This document shows positions 14,072 to 20,670 of a DNA stretch of 20,670 nucleotides, piece by piece. Positions within the stretch are counted from its first letter, which is position 1. Each line of letters begins with the position of its first letter. The notes under the pieces are model-generated. The model was not told the DNA's origin and searched no databases. It saw only the letters and a list, made by a program, of their open reading frames with translations. The DNA is taken from positions 1-20,670 of the forward strand of contig CAKOIY010000012.1 in NCBI GenBank assembly GCA_934087515.1, in the 5' to 3' direction. The position numbers were made by a program, and so were the translations under genes. This DNA comes from an uncultured Bacilli bacterium. GTDB lineage: Bacteria > Bacillota_I > Bacilli_A > RF39 > UBA660.

Positions 14072-15201
14072 TGAAAAAATATAGGGTTTTGTTTGCTGTT
14101 TTTATATCATTTTTGTTGGTTCCTATTTGTGTAAGTGCTGAGACTATTGCGGATTTTAGAGCGGAGATTAAAGATATTGAAGCTCAGAAGGCTGAAAGTG
14201 AAAGTAAGAGTGCTTTTGTTCAAAAGAGGATTGATGAGGCTAATGCAAGAATTGATGAGATTACTAGACAAATTGTTCAAGCAAGGAAAGATCAAGAAAG
14301 TACGCAAAAGGAAATTAATGATCTTAATTCTAAGATTGATGATAAGAAGGAAGAGATTAAAGATTTAGTGGCTTTTTATCAAATTTCTGAGAATGATAAT
14401 TTTTATCTTAAGTTTATATTTGGTGCAGATAGTTTCGAAGATTTTATTTATAGATTTTCTGTTGCTGAACAACTTACTGATGCTAACGATAAGTTAGTTG
14501 ATGAGATGAATGGTTTGATTAAGGAAAATAAGAAAAAGGCTAAGGAACTTAAGTCTCAAGAAAAGAGGCTTGATAGTCTTAATGCAGAGATTACTAAAGA
14601 AATAGCTAAACTTGGTAATAAGAGAGATTCTTATATTAAAGAGGGTGCTACTTATGATGAACAAATTGCTTCTTTGGAAAAACAAATAGCGTTTTATAAG
14701 AAAGCTGGTTGTGGTGAGAATGATAATGTTTTTACTTGTGGTGTTAAGTCTAGTGTACCAAGTTCTAGTGGCTTTATTATTCCGACTGGTTCTGGTTTTA
14801 TTGAAGATGATGAGAGTGAATGGGGTTATAGTCCTATGAGGGGTAGACTTCATGCTGGTATTGATGTAAGTGGTGTATCTTTGAATTCTCCAGTTTATGC
14901 TGTTGCTAGTGGTGTTGTTTCTGATGTTACTTGGTGGACTTATGGTGGAAATGTTGTTATGATTAGACATGTTGTTAATGGCAATAAGTATACTTCTATT
15001 TATTTACATCTTAATTCTACTTCAGTTAGTATTGGTCAGGTTGTTAATCGAGGTCAACAAATTGGTGGAGCAGGTGGTTCTGGTGGTTATCCTGTGCATC
15101 TTCATTTGGAAATGATGTATGGTCATGGTGGTTATAGTATGTCTAGTACTTTTAATCCTCGTAGTGTTATTAATTTTCCGAGTCAAGGTGTTTGGTGGTA
15201 A
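14071..15201 (+). CDS. Exported coiled-coil M23 peptidase, probable FtsEX-controlled murein hydrolase
   Basis: This 376-residue protein has a signal peptide at about 1-23 (cut near VSA-ET), a long coiled coil at about 25-210 rich in Glu, Lys and Ala with a helical break near 103-130, a linker with two Cys (214, 223), and a C-terminal M23/LytM domain (about 255-365). Zinc and catalytic residues are present: His261-x3-Asp265 (HAGID), His313 in YLHL, and His343-x-His345 (HLHLE), so unlike E. coli EnvC it is probably an active endopeptidase. PcsB, CwlO and EnvC are the functional parallels for a coiled-coil hydrolase working with FtsEX. It overlaps ftsX by one base, the third gene of the unit. 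Confidence 0.85.
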   Translation: MKKYRVLFAVFISFLLVPICVSAETIADFRAEIKDIEAQKAESESKSAFVQKRIDEANARIDEITRQIVQARKDQESTQKEINDLNSKIDDKKEEIKDLVAFYQISENDNFYLKFIFGADSFEDFIYRFSVAEQLTDANDKLVDEMNGLIKENKKKAKELKSQEKRLDSLNAEITKEIAKLGNKRDSYIKEGATYDEQIASLEKQIAFYKKAGCGENDNVFTCGVKSSVPSSSGFIIPTGSGFIEDDESEWGYSPMRGRLHAGIDVSGVSLNSPVYAVASGVVSDVTWWTYGGNVVMIRHVVNGNKYTSIYLHLNSTSVSIGQVVNRGQQIGGAGGSGGYPVHLHLEMMYGHGGYSMSSTFNPRSVINFPSQGVWW

Positions 15202-15216
15202 AATCTGTAAAATCTA

Positions 15217-15245
15217 TTGACTGAAAACACTTTTTGTGTTATTCT
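15217..15245 (+). promoter_or_regulatory. Promoter of the secE-nusG unit
   Basis: TTGACT (15217-15222), a 17-base spacer and TATTCT (15240-15245) fit a strong sigma-A promoter with a start near 15252. The spacer holds AACAC-TTTTT-GTGTT, the left arm of the terminator hairpin of the upstream gene. Confidence 0.65.
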
Positions 15246-15275
15246 CTAGTTGTGAGACACGAAAGTGTTTTTATT
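15224..15275 (+). terminator. Terminator of the ftsE-ftsX-M23 unit, overlapping the secE promoter
   Basis: AAAACACTTT-TT-GTGT (15224-15239) pairs with ACAC-G-AAAGTGTTTT (15257-15271) and is followed by a T-rich tail. The left arm lies upstream of the predicted secE start, so only read-through RNA from the ftsEX side can form the hairpin. Confidence 0.65.
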
Positions 15276-15305
15276 TTGAAAAAATATATTATTTAGAGGT
15301 GGGTT

Positions 15306-15569
15306 ATGAAATCTGAAAATGTTAAAGCAAGTAAAGTAAAAAAAGATAATAGAAAAGTTTCTAAAAAAGAGGTTACTTCTAAAGGTAAAGCAAAGACTAA
15401 GAAAGAAGGATTTTTTAAAGAAGTTATTAGGGAACTTAAGATAGTTAAGTGGCCAGATAAGAAATATATGGTTAAGTATTCTATTGCTACTTTTGTTACT
15501 ATTATTATGTGTTCTTTATATTTTTATTTAATCACTGTAGTGTTTGCACTTGTAAAGGAGCTTAGATAA
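15306..15569 (+). CDS. secE: Preprotein translocase subunit SecE
   Basis: SecE is the small clamp subunit of the SecYEG protein-export channel in the cytoplasmic membrane. The 87-residue protein has a very basic N-terminal extension (about 1-35), then the conserved amphipathic helix FFKEVIRELKIVKWPDKKYM (36-55) and one membrane segment (about 58-82). The single-span form is the usual Gram-positive type; the Lys-rich extension makes it a little longer than the common 60-residue version. AGAGGTGGG precedes ATG 15306. It sits 1 base from nusG as in most bacteria. Confidence 0.93.
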   Translation: MKSENVKASKVKKDNRKVSKKEVTSKGKAKTKKEGFFKEVIRELKIVKWPDKKYMVKYSIATFVTIIMCSLYFYLITVVFALVKELR

Positions 15570-15570
15570 T

Positions 15571-16104
15571 ATGGATAAGAAGTGGTATGTTGTAAATACG
15601 TATTCTGGGCATGAAAAAAAGGTTCAAGAAAAGCTTTTGATGCGTGCTAGTTCTATGAATATGGAAGATTATATTTTTAGAGTTATTGTTCCTGAACAAA
15701 CTGAGGTTGAAGTTAAGGATGGGGTAACCAAGGAAAAGGTTAAGAAGTTATTTCCTGGTTATGTTCTTGTAGAAATGATTATGACTGATGAAGCTTGGTT
15801 TGTGGTACGTAATACTCCTGGTGTTACTGGGTTTATTGGCTCAAGTGGTAAGGGTGCTAAACCTACGCCTTTACAACCATATGAAGTTGATAAGATACTT
15901 AATAATATGGGTATGAGTAGGTTAGAAGTTTCTTCTGATCTTAAGGAGGGAGAAATTGTTAAGATTACTTCTGGACCATTTTCTGGTATGGAAGGAAAGG
16001 TTTCTTCTTTGGATTTAGAGAATCAACAAATTATTGTTTTGGTTGATTTATTTGGACAAGAAACTGAGGTTGAAGCATCTATTTCTCAAATAGAAAAGGC
16101 TTAG
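15571..16104 (+). CDS. nusG: Transcription termination/antitermination protein NusG
   Basis: NusG binds the RNA polymerase clamp during elongation and modulates pausing, Rho action and coupling to the ribosome. The 177-residue protein has the NGN domain (about 3-110: KWYVVNTYSGHEKKVQEKLL, LFPGYVLVEM, TPGVTGFIG) and a C-terminal KOW domain (about 124-175: EGEIVKITSGPFSGMEGKV). The length and all landmarks are standard. It starts 1 base after secE, with AAGGAG in the end of secE as ribosome binding site. Confidence 0.96.
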   Translation: MDKKWYVVNTYSGHEKKVQEKLLMRASSMNMEDYIFRVIVPEQTEVEVKDGVTKEKVKKLFPGYVLVEMIMTDEAWFVVRNTPGVTGFIGSSGKGAKPTPLQPYEVDKILNNMGMSRLEVSSDLKEGEIVKITSGPFSGMEGKVSSLDLENQQIIVLVDLFGQETEVEASISQIEKA

Positions 16105-16117
16105 GCTTGCTTTTTTT
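16094..16117 (+). terminator. Weak terminator after nusG
   Basis: AAAAGGC (16094-16100) pairs with GCTTTTT (16109-16115; one G-U pair) around the stop codon region, followed by a T-run. It would partly separate secE-nusG from rplK. Confidence 0.5.
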
Positions 16118-16182
16118 GGGGAATAGTGTTATTATTTAATACGTTTATGTATATTTATTTTTAAATATATGTATATAAATTT

Positions 16183-16217
16183 AAGTGGGAGGCAAAGCGG
16201 AGCTATTATTACCACTC
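16183..16217 (+). promoter_or_regulatory. L1-type leader motif before rplK
   Basis: AGTGGGAGG near 16184 and CTATTATTACCACT ending at 16216 enclose a short internal loop and close with AGTGG/CCACT. The pattern GTGGGAGG-n-ACCAC recurs before rplA and is typical of L11-L1 operon leaders. Binding by ribosomal protein L1, as feedback control, is inferred from known L1 regulation of this operon. An 8-bp AT-only stem lies just upstream at 16150-16169. No clear promoter was identified in the 140-base gap. Confidence 0.55.
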
Positions 16218-16256
16218 GCGAAAACTTAAAAAAACTAGAAAAGGAGAGTGTTTTTC

Positions 16257-16682
16257 GTGAATAAAGAAGTTGTTAAAGTAATTAAGTTACAAATTGAAGC
16301 AGGAAAAGCTACACCAGCACCACCAGTTGGTACTGTTCTTGGACCTGCAGGAATTAATTTAGGGGAATTTTGTACAAAATATAATGATGCAACTAGAGAA
16401 CAAATGGGTAATGTGTTGCCTGTTGAAATTTCAATTTATGATGATCGTTCATTTGATTTTGTGATTAAGACTCCACCTGCTGCATTTTTAATTAAGAAAT
16501 ATGCTAAGGTTAAGAAAGGATCTAGTAAAGGATCTAAGGAAATTGTTGGTAGTCTTACTAATGAACAACTTAAAGAAATTGCAGAAATTAAATTACCAGA
16601 TTTGAATGCTTATAATATTGAAGAAGCTATTGAAATTGTTCGTGGTACTGCAAAGAACATGGGAATTGAAATTAAAGATTAA
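16257..16682 (+). CDS. rplK: Ribosomal protein L11
   Basis: L11 binds 23S rRNA at the GTPase-associated centre and helps elongation-factor turnover and the stringent response. From GTG 16257 it is 141 residues, the standard length, starting MNKEVVKVIKLQ; the GTG at 16248 lies in the Shine-Dalgarno region (AAGGAG 16241-16246) and is rejected. Landmarks are GKATPAPPVGTVLGPAGIN in the N domain and PPAAFLIKKYA with AYNIEEAIEIVRGTAKNMGI in the RNA-binding C domain. Confidence 0.96.
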   Translation: MNKEVVKVIKLQIEAGKATPAPPVGTVLGPAGINLGEFCTKYNDATREQMGNVLPVEISIYDDRSFDFVIKTPPAAFLIKKYAKVKKGSSKGSKEIVGSLTNEQLKEIAEIKLPDLNAYNIEEAIEIVRGTAKNMGIEIKD

Positions 16683-16702
16683 TAAAAAATAATAAAAAAA
16701 AT

Positions 16703-16752
16703 TACATAGGTTTTTTATCTATGTGGGAGGTATATATCCGCTAATACCACAT
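16703..16752 (+). promoter_or_regulatory. L1-type motif and competing hairpin before rplA
   Basis: ATGTGG (16720-16725) pairs with CCACAT (16747-16752), with GGAGG-n-CC-GCTAATA inside, just upstream of the rplA Shine-Dalgarno. The same ATGT can instead pair in ACATAG (16703-16708)/CTATGT (16718-16723). The two structures exclude each other, which would suit a translational switch controlled by L1 (inference). Confidence 0.5.
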
Positions 16753-16766
16753 AAGGAGGAAATGAA

Positions 16767-17465
16767 ATGAAAAATAGAGGAAAAAGCTATAAGAGTGAAG
16801 TTTCTAAGGTAGAAAAGAATAAACTTTATACTAAAGAAGAAGCAATTAAACTTGTTAAGGATATGTCTAATGTTAAGTTTGATGCTACTGTTGAAGTTGC
16901 TATGAATTTAAATTTAGATGTTAAAAAAGCTGATCAACAATTAAGAGGTGCTATTGTACTTCCTAAGGGAACTGGTAAAGATGTTCGTGTTTTAGTTATT
17001 GCTAAGGGCGATGCTGTTAAAGATGCTAAGGAAGCTGGGGCTGATTATGTTGGAGATGCTGATATGATTGAAAAAATTCAAAAGGAAAATTGGTTTGAAT
17101 TTGATACTTTAATTGCTACTCCTGAAATGATGCCTTTATTAGGTAAGATTGGTAAGATTTTAGGACCTAAGGGACTTATGCCAAATCCTAAGACTGGTAC
17201 TGTAACTACTAATGTTAAGCAAGCTGTTTTAGATGCTAAAGCAGGTAAGCTTGAATATCGTACTGATAGTTATGGTAATATTCATGGAATTATTGGTAAG
17301 GTTTCATTTAGTGATGAAGATCTTATGGTTAACTTAGATGCTTTTGTAAAAACAATAATTAAGGCTAAACCTCAAGCTGCTAAGGGAACATATGTTAAAT
17401 CAATTAGTATTTGTTCTACTATGAGTCCTGCAGTTAGAATAGATCAAAATAGTTTTGACAATTAG
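16767..17465 (+). CDS. rplA: Ribosomal protein L1
   Basis: L1 forms the mobile L1 stalk of the large subunit that moves deacylated tRNA to the E site, and in many bacteria represses its own operon. The 232-residue, full-length protein shows LYTKEEAIKLVKDMSNVKFD, RGAIVLPKGTGKDVRVLVIA, GKIGKILGPKGLMPNPKTGT (the signature) and GTYVKSISICSTMSPAVRID near the end. AAGGAGG lies 7 bases before ATG 16767. The -35 box of the rplJ promoter overlaps its last codons. Confidence 0.96.
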   Translation: MKNRGKSYKSEVSKVEKNKLYTKEEAIKLVKDMSNVKFDATVEVAMNLNLDVKKADQQLRGAIVLPKGTGKDVRVLVIAKGDAVKDAKEAGADYVGDADMIEKIQKENWFEFDTLIATPEMMPLLGKIGKILGPKGLMPNPKTGTVTTNVKQAVLDAKAGKLEYRTDSYGNIHGIIGKVSFSDEDLMVNLDAFVKTIIKAKPQAAKGTYVKSISICSTMSPAVRIDQNSFDN

Positions 17466-17483
17466 TAAAAAATAGTTTATAAT
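17455..17483 (+). promoter_or_regulatory. Consensus sigma-A promoter of rplJ-rplL
   Basis: TTGACA (17455-17460), exactly 17 bases and TATAAT (17478-17483) form a perfect consensus promoter. The -35 box lies inside the last codons of rplA. Transcription would begin near 17490, at the first base pairs of the L10 leader. Confidence 0.85.
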
Positions 17484-17492
17484 ATGGTTATC

Positions 17493-17590
17493 AAGTGCCA
17501 AAGACAGTAGGTTGTTAGTAAATCCTACCGAGGACTTATACTTTGTATAGTAAGAAGTCTTTGGTTAGACTTCTTATCTTTTGCACTTAT
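17493..17590 (+). promoter_or_regulatory. Ribosomal protein L10 leader with attenuation
   Basis: The leader has the hallmarks of the L10(L12) autoregulatory RNA: TGCCAAAGACAGTAGG (17496-17511) and ATCCTACCGAGG (17522-17533). An outer stem AAGTGC (17493-17498)/GCACTT (17583-17588) and CCAAAGAC (17498-17505)/GTCTTTGG (17557-17564) can close the structure. The latter pairing consumes half of the terminator arm at 17552-17559, so antiterminated and terminated folds exclude each other. Excess L10-L12 complex binding would favour termination (known mechanism in Firmicutes). Confidence 0.85.
17552..17582 (+). terminator. Attenuator hairpin in the L10 leader
   Basis: AAGAAGTC (17552-17559) pairs perfectly with GACTTCTT (17568-17575), loop 8, followed by ATCTTTT. 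It stands before the rplJ Shine-Dalgarno and therefore acts as a regulated terminator. Confidence 0.75.
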
Positions 17591-17617
17591 AAAATATATT
17601 AATAAGGAGGAATTATA

Positions 17618-18109
17618 ATGCCTAGTACTAAATCTTTAGAACTTAAACAAGCTATTGTATCAGAAATTAAAGATAAGTGTAATAGTGCTAAGAGTATTGT
17701 ATTGTTTGATTATCGTGGTCTTACTGATAATCAAATTAAAGACCTTAGAATTAAACTTAGAGAAAATGATTCAGAATATAAGGTTTATAAGAATACATTA
17801 CTTAAGATTGCATTTAAGGATTTAAATATTGATTTTGATTCTTATCTTGCTGGCCCTACTGCTATTGCATTTTCAAATGATGATATTGCTGCGGTTAAGG
17901 TTTTAAGTGATACTGCTAAGAAGAATGATGCTTTGGTTTTAAAAGCAGGATATGTTGAAAATTCTGTTTGTGATAAAGCTAAACTTGATGAATTTGCTAA
18001 GATTCCATCTCGCGAAGGACTTTATACAATGCTTGCTGGTGGTATGATGCAAATTGTTAAAGACTTGAGTATTGCTCTTGATCTTTATTCAGAACAAAAA
18101 GAAAATTAA
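17618..18109 (+). CDS. rplJ: Ribosomal protein L10
   Basis: L10 is the base of the L12 stalk: its N-terminal domain binds 23S rRNA and its C-terminal helix binds L12 dimers. The 163-residue protein has the typical start KSLELKQAIVSEIKDKCNSA, VLFDYRGLTDNQIKDLRIKL, YKVYKNTLLKIA, LAGPTAIAFSNDD and the short C-terminal helix. AAGGAGG precedes ATG 17618. Expression is set by the consensus promoter and the L10 leader just upstream. Confidence 0.96.
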   Translation: MPSTKSLELKQAIVSEIKDKCNSAKSIVLFDYRGLTDNQIKDLRIKLRENDSEYKVYKNTLLKIAFKDLNIDFDSYLAGPTAIAFSNDDIAAVKVLSDTAKKNDALVLKAGYVENSVCDKAKLDEFAKIPSREGLYTMLAGGMMQIVKDLSIALDLYSEQKEN

Positions 18110-18139
18110 ATTAATAAAAATAAAGGAGGAAAAGTTATT

Positions 18140-18505
18140 ATGGCAAAAATAACAAAAGAAGATTTTATTAGCTCTTTAAAAGAAATGACATTATTAGAAG
18201 TAAAGGAATTAGTTGACGCAATGAAGGAAGAATTTGGTGTTGATCCAAGTGCTGTTGCAGTAGCTGCTGCTCCTGCTCAAGCTGAAGAAGCTGGACCAAG
18301 TAAACAAACTGTAGTACTTAAGAGTGCTGGAGCTGCTAAGATTAATGTAATTAAGATTATTAGAGAAGTTACTGGTCTTGGTCTTAAAGAAGCTAAAGAA
18401 GTTGCTGATAATGGTGGTAATGTTAAGGAAAATATTCCTAGTGAAGAAGCTAATGAACTTAAAGCTAGACTTGAAGAAGCTGGCGCTGAAGTTGAACTTA
18501 AATAG
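18140..18505 (+). CDS. rplL: Ribosomal protein L7/L12
   Basis: L12 is present in several copies on the ribosomal stalk and recruits the translational GTPases. The 121-residue acidic protein has an N-terminal dimerisation domain (about 1-35), an Ala-rich hinge (AVAVAAAPAQAEEAG) and the C-terminal factor-binding domain with KINVIKIIREVTGLGLKEAK and KENIPSEEANELKARLEEAG. AAAGGAGG lies upstream of ATG 18140. It is 30 bases after rplJ and followed by a terminator. Confidence 0.97.
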   Translation: MAKITKEDFISSLKEMTLLEVKELVDAMKEEFGVDPSAVAVAAAPAQAEEAGPSKQTVVLKSAGAAKINVIKIIREVTGLGLKEAKEVADNGGNVKENIPSEEANELKARLEEAGAEVELK

Positions 18506-18521
18506 TTAATTTTACTTACTT

Positions 18522-18552
18522 AAAGCCGTTTGCTTATGCACGTGGCTTTTTG
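18522..18552 (+). terminator. Rho-independent terminator after rplL
   Basis: AAAGCC (18522-18527) pairs with GGCTTT (18544-18549) around an inner TGC-TTAT-GCA mini-stem, followed by TTT. It ends 21 bases before the next gene, so the methyltransferase gene probably receives read-through. Confidence 0.7.
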
Positions 18553-18573
18553 TGCTATAAAGGGGAAGATAAA

Positions 18574-19161
18574 ATGGAACACTATTTTACCAATTCTGAT
18601 GTTAAGAGTAATTTGAAGAAGATTAGTTGTAATGTTTGTGATAAAAAATTTGTTTTTAATACTGATAATGGGGTTTTTTCTAAGAAGGGACTTGATTTTG
18701 GTAGTAGAACTCTTATTGATGTTTTGCTTTCGTGTGATATTACAGGTAATGTGCTTGATATTGGATGTGGTTATGGTGTTTTAGGTATCATTTTATCTTC
18801 TTTTTTTAATATTAATGTTGATATGGTTGATGTTAATAAAAGAGCGGTACATCTTGCAAATATGAATATTCGTTTGAATAATGTTTCTGGTGTTAATGCT
18901 TTTTGTAGTGATATATACTCTGGTGTTGATAAAAAATATGATGTTATTGTTACTAATCCCCCGATTAGAGCAGGAAAAGAAGTTGTTTATGAATTTTTAT
19001 TTGGGGCACGTAATTATTTGGTTTCTGGTGGTTCTTTATATTGTGTTATAAATAAAGATCAGGGTGCTAAAAGTGTTGTTAAAGACCTTAGTGTTTATGG
19101 CAAAGTAGAGGTTCTTAAAAAAAATAAAGGTTTTTTTGTAATAAAGTGTATTTTTGATTGA
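18574..19161 (+). CDS. Class I SAM-dependent methyltransferase, RsmC/YbxB-like
   Basis: This 195-residue protein starts MEHYFTN, with AGGGGAAG about 6 bases upstream of ATG 18574; the in-frame ATG at 18550 overlaps the terminator and is rejected. VLDIGCGYGVLGI (about 62-74) is the SAM-binding motif I, MVDVNKRAVHLANMNIRLN motif II, and VTNPPIRAGK (about 128-137) the NPP-x-R-x-G-K motif of rRNA guanine-N2 methyltransferases such as RsmC. It would methylate rRNA, but the exact site is inferred. Bacillus YbxB has the same place between rplL and rpoB. Its stop lies inside the -35 box of the rpoB promoter. Confidence 0.88.
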   Translation: MEHYFTNSDVKSNLKKISCNVCDKKFVFNTDNGVFSKKGLDFGSRTLIDVLLSCDITGNVLDIGCGYGVLGIILSSFFNINVDMVDVNKRAVHLANMNIRLNNVSGVNAFCSDIYSGVDKKYDVIVTNPPIRAGKEVVYEFLFGARNYLVSGGSLYCVINKDQGAKSVVKDLSVYGKVEVLKKNKGFFVIKCIFD

Positions 19162-19187
19162 CAACTTGAGTGTTTTATGGTAATAAT
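19158..19187 (+). promoter_or_regulatory. Promoter of rpoB
   Basis: TTGACA (19158-19163), an 18-base spacer and AATAAT (19182-19187) fit a sigma-A promoter. The -35 box contains the stop codon of the methyltransferase gene, the same arrangement as the rplJ promoter over the end of rplA. Confidence 0.6.
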
Positions 19188-19199
19188 ATAAGTTGGTTA

Positions 19200-19228
19200 T
19201 TTGTCTGTGTGAGAGACAAAGATTTTTT
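19200..19228 (+). terminator. Terminator-like hairpin in the rpoB leader
   Basis: TTTGTCT (19200-19206) pairs perfectly with AGACAAA (19214-19220), loop 7, followed by GA and six T. It lies between the rpoB promoter and rpoB start, so it acts either as an attenuator or as a terminator of RNA coming from rplJL. Confidence 0.6.
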
Positions 19229-19255
19229 GAAAATTTGAAAGTAGGGGTGAATTTT

Positions 19256-20670
19256 GTGGCATACAAAATTATAAAATGTGGTGACCACCGCACACGTAGA
19301 AGTTTTTCTAGGATTAAGAATACTTATGAGTTGACTGATTTACTAGAAATTCAAAAGAAATCATATCATTGGTTTGTTGAAAAGGGTATTAAGGAAGTTT
19401 TTGAAGATTTATTCCCCGTGGAAAACTTTGCTGGTACTTTATCTTTAGAATTTGGCGATTATCATTTTGATGAACCAAGATATTCTGTTAAAGAGTGTAA
19501 AGAAAGGTATGCTACTTTTGCTGCGCCTTTAAAAGTTGAAGTTAGACTTTTTAACAATGAAACAGGTGAAGTAAAGGAACAAGAGATATTTTTAGGTGAT
19601 ATGCCTCTTATGACTGATAGTGGGACTTTTGTTATAAATGGTGCTGAAAGAGTTATAGTATCTCAACTTGTTAGATCTCCAAGTGTTTACTTTAATAAGG
19701 AAATTGATAAGAATGGTAGACTTCTTATTACATCTCAAATTATACCTACTCGTGGTACTTGGCTTGAATTTGAGGCTGATGCTAGGGATATTTTATATGT
19801 AAGAATTGATAGGACTAGAAAGGTTCCTCTTACTACTATGCTTAGAGCATTTGGTCTTAGTAGTGATGAAGATATTACTAATTTATTTGGTAAGTCTGAA
19901 TTTATGGATAATACTATAAGTAAGGATTCTACTAGAAATACTGATGAGGCTTTAATTGAAATATATGAAAAGTTAAGACCTGGTGAACCTGCAACTTTAG
20001 ATAGTTCTAAGAATCAAATTATTACTAGATTTTTTGATGAATTTAGATATGATTTAGCTAAGGTTGGTAGATATAAGTTTAATCTTAAACTTAATGTTCT
20101 TGATAGACTTTTAGGACAAACTCTTGCTGAAGATATTAAGGTTGATGGAGAGGTTAAGTTTGAAAAGGGAACTGTTGTTAGTAAAACTGTTTTAGAAGAA
20201 CTTCGTCCTATAATTGAAAGTGGTTATGGTATTAAGGAAGTTAAGATTAATGATGAGCTTGATTCTTATAATAAAGTTCAAATTATTAAGATTTATAAAC
20301 CTGGTACTAAGGAAAAGATTAGTGTTATAGGTAATGATGGTTCTATTGATTCTAAGAGACTTACTATTTCTGATTTTTATGCTTCTTGTTCTTATTATCT
20401 TAATTTGCTTCAAGGAGTTGGTAATTTTGATGAAATAGATCATCTTGGTAATAGACGTATTCGTCAAGTTGGTGAACTTTTACAAAATCAATTTAGGGTA
20501 GGGGTTACTCGTATGGAAAGGGTTATTCGTGAAAGAATGACTACTCAAGATATTAATGAGGTTACTCCAAAGACTTTAATTAATATTAGACCTGTTACTG
20601 CTATTTTGAAAGAGTTTTTTGGTAGTTCACAACTTTCTCAATTTATGGATCAAAACAATCCTATTGCTGA
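19256..20670 (+). CDS. rpoB: RNA polymerase subunit beta (3' end outside window)
   Basis: RpoB is the catalytic beta subunit of RNA polymerase. The visible 471 codons begin at GTG 19256, with AGGGGTGA just upstream, and start VAYKIIKCGDHRTRRSFSRI. Landmarks are LEIQKKSYHWFVEKGIKEVF, LGDMPLMTDSGTFVINGAER and VIVSQLVRSPSVYF in the N-terminal protrusion region, then EIDHLGNRRIRQVGELLQNQ and the start of the rifampicin-binding cluster SSQLSQFMDQNNPIA. The key rifampicin-contact residues that can be seen (Ser/Gln/Leu/Ser, Gln, Phe, Asp) are the usual sensitive-type ones; the rest of the cluster is cut off. No ATG lies near the start, so it is easy to miss. Confidence 0.97.
   Translation, partial: MAYKIIKCGDHRTRRSFSRIKNTYELTDLLEIQKKSYHWFVEKGIKEVFEDLFPVENFAGTLSLEFGDYHFDEPRYSVKECKERYATFAAPLKVEVRLFNNETGEVKEQEIFLGDMPLMTDSGTFVINGAERVIVSQLVRSPSVYFNKEIDKNGRLLITSQIIPTRGTWLEFEADARDILYVRIDRTRKVPLTTMLRAFGLSSDEDITNLFGKSEFMDNTISKDSTRNTDEALIEIYEKLRPGEPATLDSSKNQIITRFFDEFRYDLAKVGRYKFNLKLNVLDRLLGQTLAEDIKVDGEVKFEKGTVVSKTVLEELRPIIESGYGIKEVKINDELDSYNKVQIIKIYKPGTKEKISVIGNDGSIDSKRLTISDFYASCSYYLNLLQGVGNFDEIDHLGNRRIRQVGELLQNQFRVGVTRMERVIRERMTTQDINEVTPKTLINIRPVTAILKEFFGSSQLSQFMDQNNPIA

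Noticed and set aside
1..20670. CRISPR arrays, tRNA or rRNA genes, insertion sequences
   Set aside because: No regularly spaced direct repeats, cloverleaf sequences, rRNA stretches or transposase genes were seen.

Overview
The window comes from an AT-rich, low-G+C Gram-positive bacterium of the Bacilli/Mollicutes-like gut Firmicutes type. Three things suggest this. Most genes use T- or A-ending codons. The order secE-nusG-rplK-rplA-rplJ-rplL-methyltransferase-rpoB is the Firmicutes one, including a YbxB-like methyltransferase between rplL and rpoB. The sigma-A promoters are close to TTGACA/TATAAT. UGA is a stop codon: prfB (RF2) is present and carries the programmed +1 frameshift at a UGA, so this is not the Mycoplasma code.

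Left part (1-2442) is accessory. It holds the tail of an unidentified gene with a terminator, a promoter followed by an unassigned structured RNA, two separate C-terminal SEC-C metal-binding tails each followed by a hairpin, a decayed 10-bp-period repeat between them, and a two-gene unit (a HEPN-like protein and a zinc-ribbon/DUF4429/SHOCT protein) with A-ending codons unlike the neighbours.

Region 2493-6065 starts with a GNAT acetyltransferase and continues with a tightly packed DNA/nucleotide repair operon: ogt, tag, a DUF1848 protein with a radical-SAM-like cysteine cluster, a nucleoside deoxyribosyltransferase-like protein, and a NUDIX hydrolase broken by one in-frame UAA. Its promoter (TTGCAA-17-TATAAT) contains a perfect 16-bp palindrome resembling a Gram-positive LexA box, so SOS-type control is inferred. 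A second similar box lies just past the operon.

Region 6100-9530 holds the remnant of a Cthe_2159-like surface protein and an 859-residue surface protein. The latter begins like a TasA/CalY-type exported protein, continues into an FGE/C-type-lectin-like fold interrupted by a jelly-roll domain, and ends in a short segment with the composition and motif pattern of a diversity-generating retroelement (DGR) variable region, with a hairpin over the stop codon. No reverse transcriptase or template repeat was seen in the window, so a DGR would have to act in trans.

Region 9562-15201 is core: prfB, two tandem YitT-family membrane proteins, then ftsE-ftsX and an exported coiled-coil M23 peptidase that the FtsEX complex probably activates.

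Region 15217-20670 is the secE-nusG / L11-L1 / L10-L12 / methyltransferase / rpoB cluster. Its control elements are clear: a secE promoter nested in the upstream terminator hairpin, two L1-type leader motifs, a consensus promoter plus L10 leader with attenuator, and a separate rpoB promoter with a leader hairpin. rpoB runs off the right edge.
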